Of a stretch of DNA of 6,843 nucleotides, positions 1 through 6,347 are shown one piece after another. Source of the DNA: Clostridia bacterium (lineage in GTDB: Bacteria; Bacillota; Clostridia; Christensenellales; UBA1242); NCBI GenBank assembly GCA_017650795.1, contig JAGCEE010000209.1, forward strand, positions 1 to 6,843, in the 5' to 3' direction. Position 1 is the stretch's first letter; each line of letters begins with the position of its first letter. Made by a program: the position numbers and the translations under genes. The notes beneath the pieces were generated by a model. That model was not told where the DNA came from and made no database searches. It saw only the letters and a list, made by a program, of their open reading frames with translations.

Positions 1-2
1 GA

Positions 3-1796
3 CCATTTGAATCACAATGGGAATTAAATATGAACTTTTTAATGGGCAACCAATACTGTGGTGTTGGCTTTGGAGGAGACGTATTAGAATACGACAAGCA
101 GTTTTTTTGGCAAGAACGTGAAGTGTTTAATCATATTGCAAGCATAATAGATATGAGGCTCGCCAAATTAAATAGAGTTAGGCCAACAATGACGGTTGTT
201 CCAACATCAAATGACGAAAGCGATATAAAAACTGCAAAAATATCTAAAAAAATAGTAAACAACATTTACAACAAAGAGGATATGTCTAGAATAATTTCAA
301 CAGCAACCAAGTGGAGCGAAATTACAGGCACGTCCTTTTATAAAATAATTTGGGACAACAATGCGGGATGCACTGTCGCAAAAGAAGACGATGGGAAAAA
401 AATCAAAATGGGAGATGTGTCCATATGTGCAGTTTCACCATTTGAGATTTTTCCAGACACGGTGACCAACGAAAACATAGAAGATTGCAAATCAATAATT
501 CATGCCAAGGCATACTCGGTAGACGATGTAGAACTTATTTGGGGCAAAAAAGTGCAAGGTGGTGATGTAAATGTATTTTCACTTGATAGCACAAGTAGAG
601 GGCTTGGAGGGCTTGATTATAATGGTATTGCAACAAAAATAATAAACTCTACAAAATCCAATAATGTTATTGTTATAGAAAGGTACGAAAGGCCAACGCC
701 AAGCTATCCAGATGGCAGATTAACCATAGTTGCAGGTGATAGCATTTTGTATGATGGCATTTTACCATATAAAAATGGCGTTGATGGAGAAAGAGATTTC
801 CCTTTTGTAAAGCAGGTTAGTGGCTTAATTAGTGGCTGTTTTTGGGGAAGTTCAATTATAGAAAAAATCATTCCGGTTCAAAGAGCGTATAATGCAGTAA
901 AAAATCGAAAACACGAGTTTATAAATCGTCTTTCTATGGGGGTATTAACAGTAGAAGATGGCTCTGTTGATGTTGAAAACTTAGAAGAAGAAGGCTTGTC
1001 ACCGGGCAAAATACTTGTTTATAGGCAGGGTTCGAATGCTCCGGGCTTTATGTCGAATGCCCATGTTCCTGCCGAATTTGCAAACGAGGAGGAAAAATTA
1101 CTTAGTGAGTTTAAGGTTATTTCCGGAGTTTCGGATTTAATAAACATGACACAAACCTATGCAAACACATCGGGCGTTGCTTTGCAACTTTTGATAGAGC
1201 AGGACGAGGCAAGAATGCTTGTGACAAGCGAACAAATAAAGTTTGCAATAAAAACCATTGCAAGACAAATTTTAAGATTATATAAGCAATTTGCAACCGT
1301 GCCAAGATTATTAAAAGTGGTTGGCGACAATGGCAATTTAGAAATGATTTATTTTAAATCGTCCGACATAACAAGTGATGATGTTGCGTTTGAGGCAGAT
1401 AGTGAATTAAATGAGTCATTGGCACAAAGGCGCAACATGATATTTGAATTATTAAAAGCAGGTTTACTTCAAGACGAAAATGGAAAACTCAGCAATAGAA
1501 TGAGAGCAAAAACGCTAGAACTTTTGGGGTTTGGTTTGTGGGAAAATGCGCAAGACATAAACGAACTTCATAAGCGCAAAGCAGAAACCGAAAATGCAGA
1601 ATTTATTTTAGGAAAAGATGCCGATGTTAAAGAAATAGACGACCACGATATTCACATATTAGAGCATATTGCATTTATGCTCGGTGGTGAGTTTTCTAAA
1701 AAATCAAATGACCAAATAGAGCAAAAAATGCTTGCACACATTAGAGAGCACAAAAAATTTAAAACAATAAATTCCAATTTATTGAGTGAAAATTAA
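3..1796 (+). CDS. Phage portal protein (5' end cut by window)
   Basis: Likely the dodecameric ring at the unique capsid vertex through which DNA is packaged and ejected. The frame is open from the first bases and has no in-frame start codon before the ATG at base 30. That ATG has no ribosome binding site, and the codons before it (PFESQWELN) join smoothly to MNFLMGNQYC, making a W-x-x-N-x-x-F-x-x-G-N-Q-Y motif usual near portal N-termini. The true start is therefore upstream. Counting from the ATG at 30, residues about 75-135 are an alpha/beta wing-like part, 275-300 (QRAYNAVKNRKHEFINR) a helix, and 365-420 the G-V-S...T-S-G-V-A...E-Q-D-E-A-R pattern common in portal stem/clip regions. A His-rich helix (539-576, HDIHILEH) ends the protein, which I recall from Clostridia phage portals. 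At 588 or more residues it fits the P22/T7-like portal range. Assignment is by motif recognition, not a search. Confidence 0.88.
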   Translation, partial: PFESQWELNMNFLMGNQYCGVGFGGDVLEYDKQFFWQEREVFNHIASIIDMRLAKLNRVRPTMTVVPTSNDESDIKTAKISKKIVNNIYNKEDMSRIISTATKWSEITGTSFYKIIWDNNAGCTVAKEDDGKKIKMGDVSICAVSPFEIFPDTVTNENIEDCKSIIHAKAYSVDDVELIWGKKVQGGDVNVFSLDSTSRGLGGLDYNGIATKIINSTKSNNVIVIERYERPTPSYPDGRLTIVAGDSILYDGILPYKNGVDGERDFPFVKQVSGLISGCFWGSSIIEKIIPVQRAYNAVKNRKHEFINRLSMGVLTVEDGSVDVENLEEEGLSPGKILVYRQGSNAPGFMSNAHVPAEFANEEEKLLSEFKVISGVSDLINMTQTYANTSGVALQLLIEQDEARMLVTSEQIKFAIKTIARQILRLYKQFATVPRLLKVVGDNGNLEMIYFKSSDITSDDVAFEADSELNESLAQRRNMIFELLKAGLLQDENGKLSNRMRAKTLELLGFGLWENAQDINELHKRKAETENAEFILGKDADVKEIDDHDIHILEHIAFMLGGEFSKKSNDQIEQKMLAHIREHKKFKTINSNLLSEN

Positions 1797-1883
1797 TGGT
1801 TTTTAATAAAAATTAAAGCATTTTTAAAGCATTTTACAATAATTTTACTAAATTTTTTATAAAAAAGGAAAAAGGAGAGAACA
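1797..1883 (+). promoter_or_regulatory. AT-rich portal-scaffold gap with possible weak promoter
   Basis: This is the largest clear gap between recognised genes. It holds two perfect tandem copies of TTAAAGCATTT (1813-1823 and 1824-1834) followed directly by TACAAT (1835-1840), five of six matches to a sigma-70/SigA -10 box. The best -35 candidate, TTAAAG at 1813-1818, matches only three of six consensus bases, with a 16-base spacer. The gap ends in a strong ribosome binding site, AAAGGAG at 1871-1877, six bases before the scaffold ATG. A promoter boosting scaffold and coat expression would make sense, but in DNA this AT-rich such matches arise easily by chance. Confidence 0.25.
1813..1834 (+). 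repeat. Tandem 11-bp repeat, two copies
   Basis: TTAAAGCATTT occurs twice head to tail with no mismatch. The 11-base period is about one turn of the DNA helix, so both copies would face the same side of the duplex. It lies in the noncoding gap just upstream of a TACAAT hexamer. It may be a regulator site, part of a promoter, or a replication-slippage duplication of AT-rich sequence. Nothing in the window distinguishes these. Confidence 0.6.
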
Positions 1884-2549
1884 ATGACAGAAGAAATAAA
1901 CGGGGAACAACCACCAAAGGACTTAGGCAATGTGCAAGAAGAAAATGTAAACAGTGGCACGACTTCGACCAAAGAACAAGATGGCTCCCTTGGTAAATTT
2001 AAGGACACAGAAAGTATGCTAAAAGCCTATAACAATTTGCAGGCTGAGTTTACTAAAAAATGTCAAAAACTCAGCGAAACCACGCAAGAACTTGACGAAG
2101 TTCAAAGAAGGCTTGCTGAAACACAAAAAAAGGATAACACACCACTCTACGAACAAGAGGGGTGGCAGGAAGCAGTCGAATCCTTTTTAAAAAATAACGA
2201 CAAGGCAAAAAACTATTCAAAAGAGATTTGTGACGAAATTTTAAGCGATTTAGAGCTGGCAAAATCTCCAAATGCCTTGCCACTTGCTTGGGAGAGGGTT
2301 ATGAATAAAAACTTTTATTCTCCCGATATGCTTGCCGAAAGTAGTGACTTCATAAATGAAAAAATCCTATCAAAAAGCGAGGTAAAACAGCAGGTGTTAA
2401 ATGAATATTTTAAAGGGCTGCAAAACACAACAAACCCTCCGGTAATTGCAAAGAGTGGAGCTGTGCCAAAAGTGACAGAAGTTGTTCCAAAAAGCATGGC
2501 AGAAGCAAAGGCAATGGTGGAGGAATTATTCAAATTAAAAGGAAACTAA
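1884..2549 (+). CDS. Capsid scaffolding-like protein
   Basis: Probable internal scaffold that guides coat assembly around the portal and leaves the procapsid before or during packaging. The 221-residue protein is highly charged, with one Cys at residue 60 and another at 116. Its N-terminal 35 residues are acidic and low in complexity. Next comes GKFKDTESMLKAYNNLQAEF (residues 37-56), a pattern I associate with scaffold proteins next to phage coat genes. It leads into a likely coiled coil at about 43-82. A linker with PPVIAKSGAVP (185-195) precedes a short C-terminal helix (204-221) of mixed charge; in P22 and phi29 scaffolds the C-terminal helix contacts coat or portal, and a similar role here is inference. 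The start is supported by AAAGGAG six bases upstream. Position between portal and coat is the usual scaffold slot. No Ser-protease motif is seen, so it is not a fused protease-scaffold. Confidence 0.8.
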   Translation: MTEEINGEQPPKDLGNVQEENVNSGTTSTKEQDGSLGKFKDTESMLKAYNNLQAEFTKKCQKLSETTQELDEVQRRLAETQKKDNTPLYEQEGWQEAVESFLKNNDKAKNYSKEICDEILSDLELAKSPNALPLAWERVMNKNFYSPDMLAESSDFINEKILSKSEVKQQVLNEYFKGLQNTTNPPVIAKSGAVPKVTEVVPKSMAEAKAMVEELFKLKGN

Positions 2550-2550
2550 A

Positions 2551-3819
2551 ATGGTAACAATAACTAGCGCAGAAAATGCATTAAAAACGGTTTATCTTGG
2601 TGTGGTTAGCAATCAATTAAACATAAATGCAAACCCACTTCTTGCAAAAATCAAACAAACAACCAAAGATGTATGGGGAAAAGAAGTAAGAAAACTTGCT
2701 CCATACGGAATTAACGGTGGCATTGGCGCAGGAGCAGAAACAGATGCTCTTCCAAAGGCCGCAGGCAACAACTATGTTCAATTTGTTTCTGAGCTTAAAA
2801 ACCTATACGGCAAAATAGAACTTTCCGACAAGGCAATAAGAGCATCAGAAAACAATGCAGGTGCATTTGTTAATTTACTAAATGATGAAATGGAAGGCTT
2901 AATTAAAGCATCTTCTTTTAATTTTGGAAGAATGTTATTTGGCGATGGCTCGGGTCTTCTGGCAACTGCAAGTGCATTTGATAGCACAACCAAAGCAATC
3001 ACTGTTGATACAGTTAAAAATGTTATAGAAGGAATGGTATTAGATACATATACTTCTGGAAGCAAAGTTGATGCCAAAAGTGGTGTAAGAATTAAATATG
3101 TAGATAGAGTAAACAAAAAGATTTATTTAGAAGAAACTTCTGTTAGTATTTCTTCTGGAGATAAATTCTATGTTCAAAACTCAAAAGACCACGAAATCAC
3201 AGGTCTTGGAAAAATCTTCTCTAATTCCGAAACCCTCTATGGTTTAACTCGTGCTTCTTATCCTTGGCTTTCTCCATATGTAAAGAGTGAAGCCGGTGAA
3301 ATTAGTGATGGGCTAATTCAAAGTGCAGTAGATTTCTTAGATGAAGTTTCTGGTTCAACAGTAAACTACATTGCTTGTTCTAGTGCAGTAAGAAGGGCAT
3401 ATCAAGAATATCTTAGTGCATACAGAAGAAATATAGATGTTGCAACCCTAGAAGGCGGATACAAGGCAATCACATACAACGGAATTCCTGTGGTAGCTGA
3501 TAGATTTGTTGCAGATGATACTATGTATCTTCTTAACACAGATGAGTTTACGCTTCATCAACTTTGTGATTGGAAATGGTTAGAGGGCGAAGATGGTAGG
3601 GTTATTCGTCAAAACATGGGATACCCAACTTATAGCGCAACATTGGTTAAATATGCCGATTTAATTTGCGATAAACCAAATGGTCAAGCAAAAATAACCG
3701 GTATTTCTAGCAGTGTGACAAATCCATTCTCTACAATCATAAACGAAATAACCAATGTCACAGAAGCAGTTAGTGGCTCTGGTACAACTGAGGAAGCGAC
3801 AACTGGACAAGGTGGCTAA
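2551..3819 (+). CDS. Major capsid protein, HK97-fold type
   Basis: Main shell subunit of the head. It begins one base after the scaffold stop, with AAAAGGAAA (2537-2545) as ribosome binding site. Expected parts are visible: an N-terminal arm (1-40); an E-loop-like region (43-85) containing a Gly-rich turn (GINGGIGAGAETDALPKA); a long spine-like helix (104-130); a beta-rich inserted segment (146-210, with VDRVNKKIYLEE and SGDKFYV); and a probable A-domain (255-340, with GGYKAITYNGIPVVADRF). The late segment GRVIRQNMGYPTYSATLVKYADLIC (about 349-373, two strands) is typical of coat C-termini. Residues 385-422 form a Ser/Thr/Gly/Glu-rich tail ending TTGQGG that looks disordered. Length suits the family. 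Codon use differs from its neighbours: of 28 Ile codons, 13 are ATT, 6 ATC and 9 ATA, as expected for a highly expressed gene. The gene ends in tandem stops TAA-TAG. Confidence 0.9.
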   Translation: MVTITSAENALKTVYLGVVSNQLNINANPLLAKIKQTTKDVWGKEVRKLAPYGINGGIGAGAETDALPKAAGNNYVQFVSELKNLYGKIELSDKAIRASENNAGAFVNLLNDEMEGLIKASSFNFGRMLFGDGSGLLATASAFDSTTKAITVDTVKNVIEGMVLDTYTSGSKVDAKSGVRIKYVDRVNKKIYLEETSVSISSGDKFYVQNSKDHEITGLGKIFSNSETLYGLTRASYPWLSPYVKSEAGEISDGLIQSAVDFLDEVSGSTVNYIACSSAVRRAYQEYLSAYRRNIDVATLEGGYKAITYNGIPVVADRFVADDTMYLLNTDEFTLHQLCDWKWLEGEDGRVIRQNMGYPTYSATLVKYADLICDKPNGQAKITGISSSVTNPFSTIINEITNVTEAVSGSGTTEEATTGQGG

Positions 3820-3827
3820 TAGTTAGC
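3815..3827 (+). other. Small hairpin across the capsid gene stop
   Basis: GCTAA (3815-3819) and TTAGC (3823-3827) can form a perfect 5-bp stem with a three-base loop, covering the capsid gene's stop codon. It is followed by ATTATTTAATTAAATT, not by a run of T, and contains the 12-bp AT palindrome ATTTAATTAAAT (3831-3842). The stem is too short and AT-rich for a confident intrinsic terminator. It may act as a 3' end stabiliser or partial terminator for abundant capsid mRNA, or be a chance fold. Confidence 0.2.
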
Positions 3828-3857
3828 ATTATTTAATTAAATTGCTCTGATGTTAAA

Positions 3858-3862
3858 AGGAG
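3858..3862 (+). promoter_or_regulatory. Ribosome binding site that decides the start of the 110-residue gene
   Basis: AGGAG lies 11 bases before the ATG at 3874 and inside the longer reading that would start at the ATG at 3850. Nothing resembling a ribosome binding site precedes 3850. The spacing is a little long, but a second purine run (AAGGA, 3866-3870) lies close by. This favours the start at 3874. Confidence 0.6.
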
Positions 3863-3873
3863 AACAAGGAAAA

Positions 3874-4206
3874 ATGGAATTGTTAGAAATAATTAGCGAT
3901 GCGTTAAATGTTGTTAAAAGATTAAAAGAAATAAACAATACATATAGGCTTTTTTATAATAAAAAAACAAAAAAATATACACTATATCAAATTAAAAACG
4001 AACTTTTGCCAAAAATGTACTGTTTAACTTTTCCTTTTAATCAAATTGACGAACGAATGATTGAATACACATTAAAAAGTGAAGTTCAAAACAGGAAAGC
4101 TATTTTAGAAGAGATTGAAAAGTCCAATGCTCTCCTTTTAAAAAAAGAGCAAAAACAATTTTTAGAAAAATTGGAGATACAAAATGCAAGTAAAAGAAAT
4201 TCTTAA
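3874..4206 (+). CDS. Conserved-looking phage protein of unknown function, 110 residues
   Basis: I do not recognise a function. Starting at the ATG at 3874 gives 110 residues; the in-frame ATG at 3850 would add eight but lacks a ribosome binding site. The N-terminal helix (about 1-20) is followed by probable beta strands (24-55) with YRLFYNKKTKKYTLY and KMYCLTFPFNQID. A long, charged helix (58-105) rich in Lys and Glu then runs to the end. There is no signal peptide or membrane segment. From memory, small proteins with a similar strand-then-helix plan (a sheet ending near L-P-F/Y-x-x-I/L-D, then a helix with an N-R/V-x-x-I-x-E-E-I pattern) sit directly behind the coat gene in other low-GC Firmicute phages. 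Its slot between coat and adaptor suggests a virion or assembly role, such as head completion or decoration, but this is inference from position. It overlaps the next gene by 23 bases, suggesting translational coupling. Confidence 0.75.
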   Translation: MELLEIISDALNVVKRLKEINNTYRLFYNKKTKKYTLYQIKNELLPKMYCLTFPFNQIDERMIEYTLKSEVQNRKAILEEIEKSNALLLKKEQKQFLEKLEIQNASKRNS

Positions 4207-4753
4207 ATTGGTATGTACTTTGCTTGGTAAGGAAGAATTACTTGGCTCGCAGTATTTTGATGAAAATGGTAGTGAACTCACAGATGCACAAAGTGGCGAT
4301 TTAAACAAAATGCTTGATTGTCTTAATTCTATAACCGAAGAAATAGCAATGGGCTATTTGCCACTTTTAAAACAAAAAGAGGTGACATTTGTAAATGGAA
4401 AAATTTTGGTTAGTGATATAGATAATGACATTTTTGCAATCGAAAGCATAAAAACAATATCTGGCAAAAATTTAAAGTATAAATATTTAAAAGATGAAAT
4501 TGTTTGTTTGGTGGGTAGGGCAATAATCACATACAAAATACATCCAACAGCACTGTCGCTTACTTCCGATGCCGAAAGTTTTGGTAATAGACTATCAGCA
4601 AGGATTCTTGCATATGGTGTGGCAAGTGAATATTGCTATATAGAAATGCTATATGATGATGCTACAATTTGGGAAACACGTTTTAAAAATGCACTACTTT
4701 ATTCTTCAGAAAAAAGAGGAGAGTTAAATCTTAAACAAAGAGGGTGGTACTAG
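4184..4753 (+). CDS. Head-tail adaptor-like protein (gp11/gp4-type connector)
   Basis: Probable ring protein that binds under the portal after packaging and links it to the tail. The start has GGAG (4173-4176) seven bases upstream, inside the end of the preceding gene. The 189-residue protein has an N-terminal helical part (1-60), a central beta region (66-120, VTFVNGKILVSD and IITYKIHPTALSLTSD), and a C-terminal helix pair (132-175). That helix pair carries the A-Y-G-V-A-S-E-Y-C-Y-I-E pattern, then D-D-A-x-x-W-E-x-R-F-K-N-A-L, and the protein ends in LKQRGWY. This pattern, helical ends around a small sheet with the ...A-x-x-Y...R-x-W ending, is one I associate with connectors of short-tailed phages. 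Size and position between coat and nozzle fit. Its stop TAG shares its G with the GTG start of the next gene. The assignment rests on pattern and context, so a different neck protein remains possible. Confidence 0.7.
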   Translation: MQVKEILKLVCTLLGKEELLGSQYFDENGSELTDAQSGDLNKMLDCLNSITEEIAMGYLPLLKQKEVTFVNGKILVSDIDNDIFAIESIKTISGKNLKYKYLKDEIVCLVGRAIITYKIHPTALSLTSDAESFGNRLSARILAYGVASEYCYIEMLYDDATIWETRFKNALLYSSEKRGELNLKQRGWY

Positions 4754-4755
4754 TG
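4740..4755 (+). promoter_or_regulatory. Ribosome binding site and TAGTG stop-start junction
   Basis: GAGG (4740-4743) lies nine bases before a GTG at 4753 whose first G is the last base of the preceding TAG stop. An alternative in-frame GTG at 4744 would overlap this purine run and has no binding site of its own. The 1-base stop-start overlap points to re-initiation by ribosomes finishing the adaptor gene. Confidence 0.6.
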
Positions 4756-6255
4756 TTTTATAAAAATGCAAAACTAAAAAAGAAAGTATCAAAAGCAAAA
4801 CTTACATTTACAAACTTTGACGCATCAATGAATACCGAGTTAGATGATGCAATAATGCCATTTAAAACTGCAAAAATATCATACAATTTTAATATAAAAA
4901 ACGGCAGTTTAAAAACCGGATATGGATTTAAAAAAATATGCCTCCCAAAATATTCAACCGAAGGTGAAAGAGAAATAATATCGCCATCAGGTGAAATAAA
5001 AAGAATATGGTTTTTTAAGTATTATAACGCCACTTTAAGTGAGTTTACCAACATGCTACTCATTTATAGTACGGGTGGCGATATTTATTCATGCATGATA
5101 AAAGACGATGCGCCTTTTTGTTCAAAAATACTTAATTCTGTGTATTCTAATGGTATTCCAAATGCAATAAATTATAGGTTAAACTCCAAGGATTCCATGA
5201 TTTTTTCTAGTGAAACAGATGGAATGTGGGTTTATACTCCAAACCATGTCACCACGCAAATACAAAACGCTCCACATATTAAATCAATGTGTATACATTA
5301 TGAAAGATTGTTTGCCATAGTTGGTGGCGAAAGAAATAGGCTGGCTTTTTCGGCAAATCTAGACCCAACAGATTGGGAAGAAGATTTAACAAGTGGTGGC
5401 TTTATAGATATGCAAGACGAACGAGGTGGGCTTAGTGCAGTTATTTCTTACAACGACTATGTTTATGTTTTTAGAGATTATGGTGTTGCCAGAATATCTG
5501 CCTATGGCGACCAAAGTGATTTTAGCGTGACTCAACTTTTTAAATCTAGTGTAAAACTATACGGAAATACAGTCACATTGTGTGGAAATAAAGTGCTCTT
5601 GCTGGCTAGGGACGGAATACATATTTTTGATGGTTATTCAACTAAAAAATTAAATTTGGGAATAGATAGTTTGTTTAATGGCGTTAATAATGATGGCGCA
5701 TATGGACTTTATTATAACAATAAATTTTATCTTGCATGTCGTTTAAACTTTAATGACGGCGAAAGCATTGGTTGCGAGGCATACAATGGTGGTTATATAA
5801 ACAATGCACTTATAGAATATGACTTAAATACAAATGATGTTAGCATAACAAGAGGTATAGACATTTCTAGCATGCTCGCACTAGATGACGAAAATGTAAG
5901 CAAACTTGTTGCAACATTCAACGGCGAACACTCTAATAAAATTGGAGAATTAACCAATGATGGCAAATTATTCGGCATGGTACTACCCAAAAAATGGACA
6001 AGTCCAAAAAGCAGTATGGGGTATTTTGGCAAAACAAAGCATTTGGAAGAATGTTATATTAAAACCAAAACCGATTGCAATGTAAAAATAGAAACCGATA
6101 AACACACAAAAACATTTATTGTTAAAGGTTCCAACATTTCTAAGAGAGTTAAACTTGGAGCTTATGGAGAACAGGTGCAGGTTAGTTTTAGCGTAAATGA
6201 AGATGGTGATGTGTGTATCTCTTGTCCCGAAATAATCATTGGGGTTTCGGCATGA
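4753..6255 (+). CDS. Tail nozzle/stabilisation-like protein (P22 gp10/T7 gp12 type)
   Basis: Likely extends the neck below the adaptor as a hexameric tube or hub. The GTG at 4753 gives 500 residues. Residues 20-62 are the usual opening of this family, a statement of the object (N-x-D...M-N-T-E-L-D-D...) and G-S-L-K-T-G-Y-G-F. Residues 85-410 are a string of short beta strands that looks like a propeller. It has a diagnostic stretch at 184-228: ERLFAIVGGERNRLAFS, then N-L-D-P-T-D-W, then GGFIDMQDERGG. The next repeats include YVYVFRDYGVARIS and VLLLARDGIHIFDG. Residues 428-500 form a probable C-terminal beta sandwich. Nine of the first eleven Ile codons are ATA, unlike the capsid gene. No signal peptide or enzyme motif is seen. 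The family is common in short-tailed phages, and I recall related proteins in some other gut phages, so it does not alone prove a podovirus. Its stop overlaps an ATG as ATGA. Confidence 0.75.
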   Translation: MFYKNAKLKKKVSKAKLTFTNFDASMNTELDDAIMPFKTAKISYNFNIKNGSLKTGYGFKKICLPKYSTEGEREIISPSGEIKRIWFFKYYNATLSEFTNMLLIYSTGGDIYSCMIKDDAPFCSKILNSVYSNGIPNAINYRLNSKDSMIFSSETDGMWVYTPNHVTTQIQNAPHIKSMCIHYERLFAIVGGERNRLAFSANLDPTDWEEDLTSGGFIDMQDERGGLSAVISYNDYVYVFRDYGVARISAYGDQSDFSVTQLFKSSVKLYGNTVTLCGNKVLLLARDGIHIFDGYSTKKLNLGIDSLFNGVNNDGAYGLYYNNKFYLACRLNFNDGESIGCEAYNGGYINNALIEYDLNTNDVSITRGIDISSMLALDDENVSKLVATFNGEHSNKIGELTNDGKLFGMVLPKKWTSPKSSMGYFGKTKHLEECYIKTKTDCNVKIETDKHTKTFIVKGSNISKRVKLGAYGEQVQVSFSVNEDGDVCISCPEIIIGVSA

Positions 6256-6347
6256 TAATCAACACCGATTTACTTAAACCAATTATAAGTCGATATAACA
6301 GATTTGAAATTCTAAAAGGAGTACAAGATGTATCGATATTCTTTTGA
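6252..6347 (+). CDS. Possible 31-residue coupled micro-ORF
   Basis: An ATG at 6252 overlaps the nozzle-like gene's stop as ATGA and opens a frame of 31 codons ending in TGA at 6345-6347, reading MIINTDLLKPIISRYNRF and onward. GGGG (6241-6244) seven bases upstream is a poor binding site. It covers nearly all of the gap before the next gene and overlaps that gene's first 20 bases in another frame. It could be a real small protein, or merely carry ribosomes across the gap to raise translation of the coiled-coil gene. Nothing in the peptide suggests a function. It is short enough to be chance. Confidence 0.3.
   Translation: MIINTDLLKPIISRYNRFEILKGVQDVSIFF
6317..6321 (+). promoter_or_regulatory. 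Ribosome binding site of the coiled-coil gene
   Basis: AAAAGGAG (6314-6321), with core AGGAG, lies six bases before the ATG at 6328. This is near-ideal spacing, and it supports that ATG as the start of a gene that otherwise has no stop inside the window. Confidence 0.75.

Noticed and set aside
1644..1757. His-rich end of the portal protein as an HNH-like nuclease or metal-binding domain
   Set aside because: The His residues lie in a helical pattern without the Asn/Asp and Cys arrangement of HNH motifs, and similar His-containing ends are, from memory, normal in related portals.
1117..2533. Several 60-72 codon minus-strand frames opposite the portal, the portal-scaffold junction and the scaffold gene
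   Set aside because: These are antisense shadows of good coding sequence without recognisable domains; hydrophobic stretches in them arise from the AT-rich complement.
2778..3116. A 112-codon minus-strand frame inside the coat gene
   Set aside because: It lies wholly opposite a well-supported capsid gene, has no plausible ribosome binding context or family resemblance, and its composition mirrors the coding strand.
3850..3873. ATG at 3850 as start of the 110-residue protein gene
   Set aside because: No ribosome binding site lies before it, whereas AGGAG lies between it and the in-frame ATG at 3874.
4744..4752. GTG at 4744 as start of the nozzle-like gene
   Set aside because: The likely binding site GAGG overlaps its own position; the GTG at 4753 has suitable spacing and the TAGTG junction.
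6290..6340. Repeated TCGATAT at 6290 and 6333 as an operator or attachment core
   Set aside because: Only seven bases match, one copy lies inside the coiled-coil gene, and no integrase or symmetric structure supports a site.
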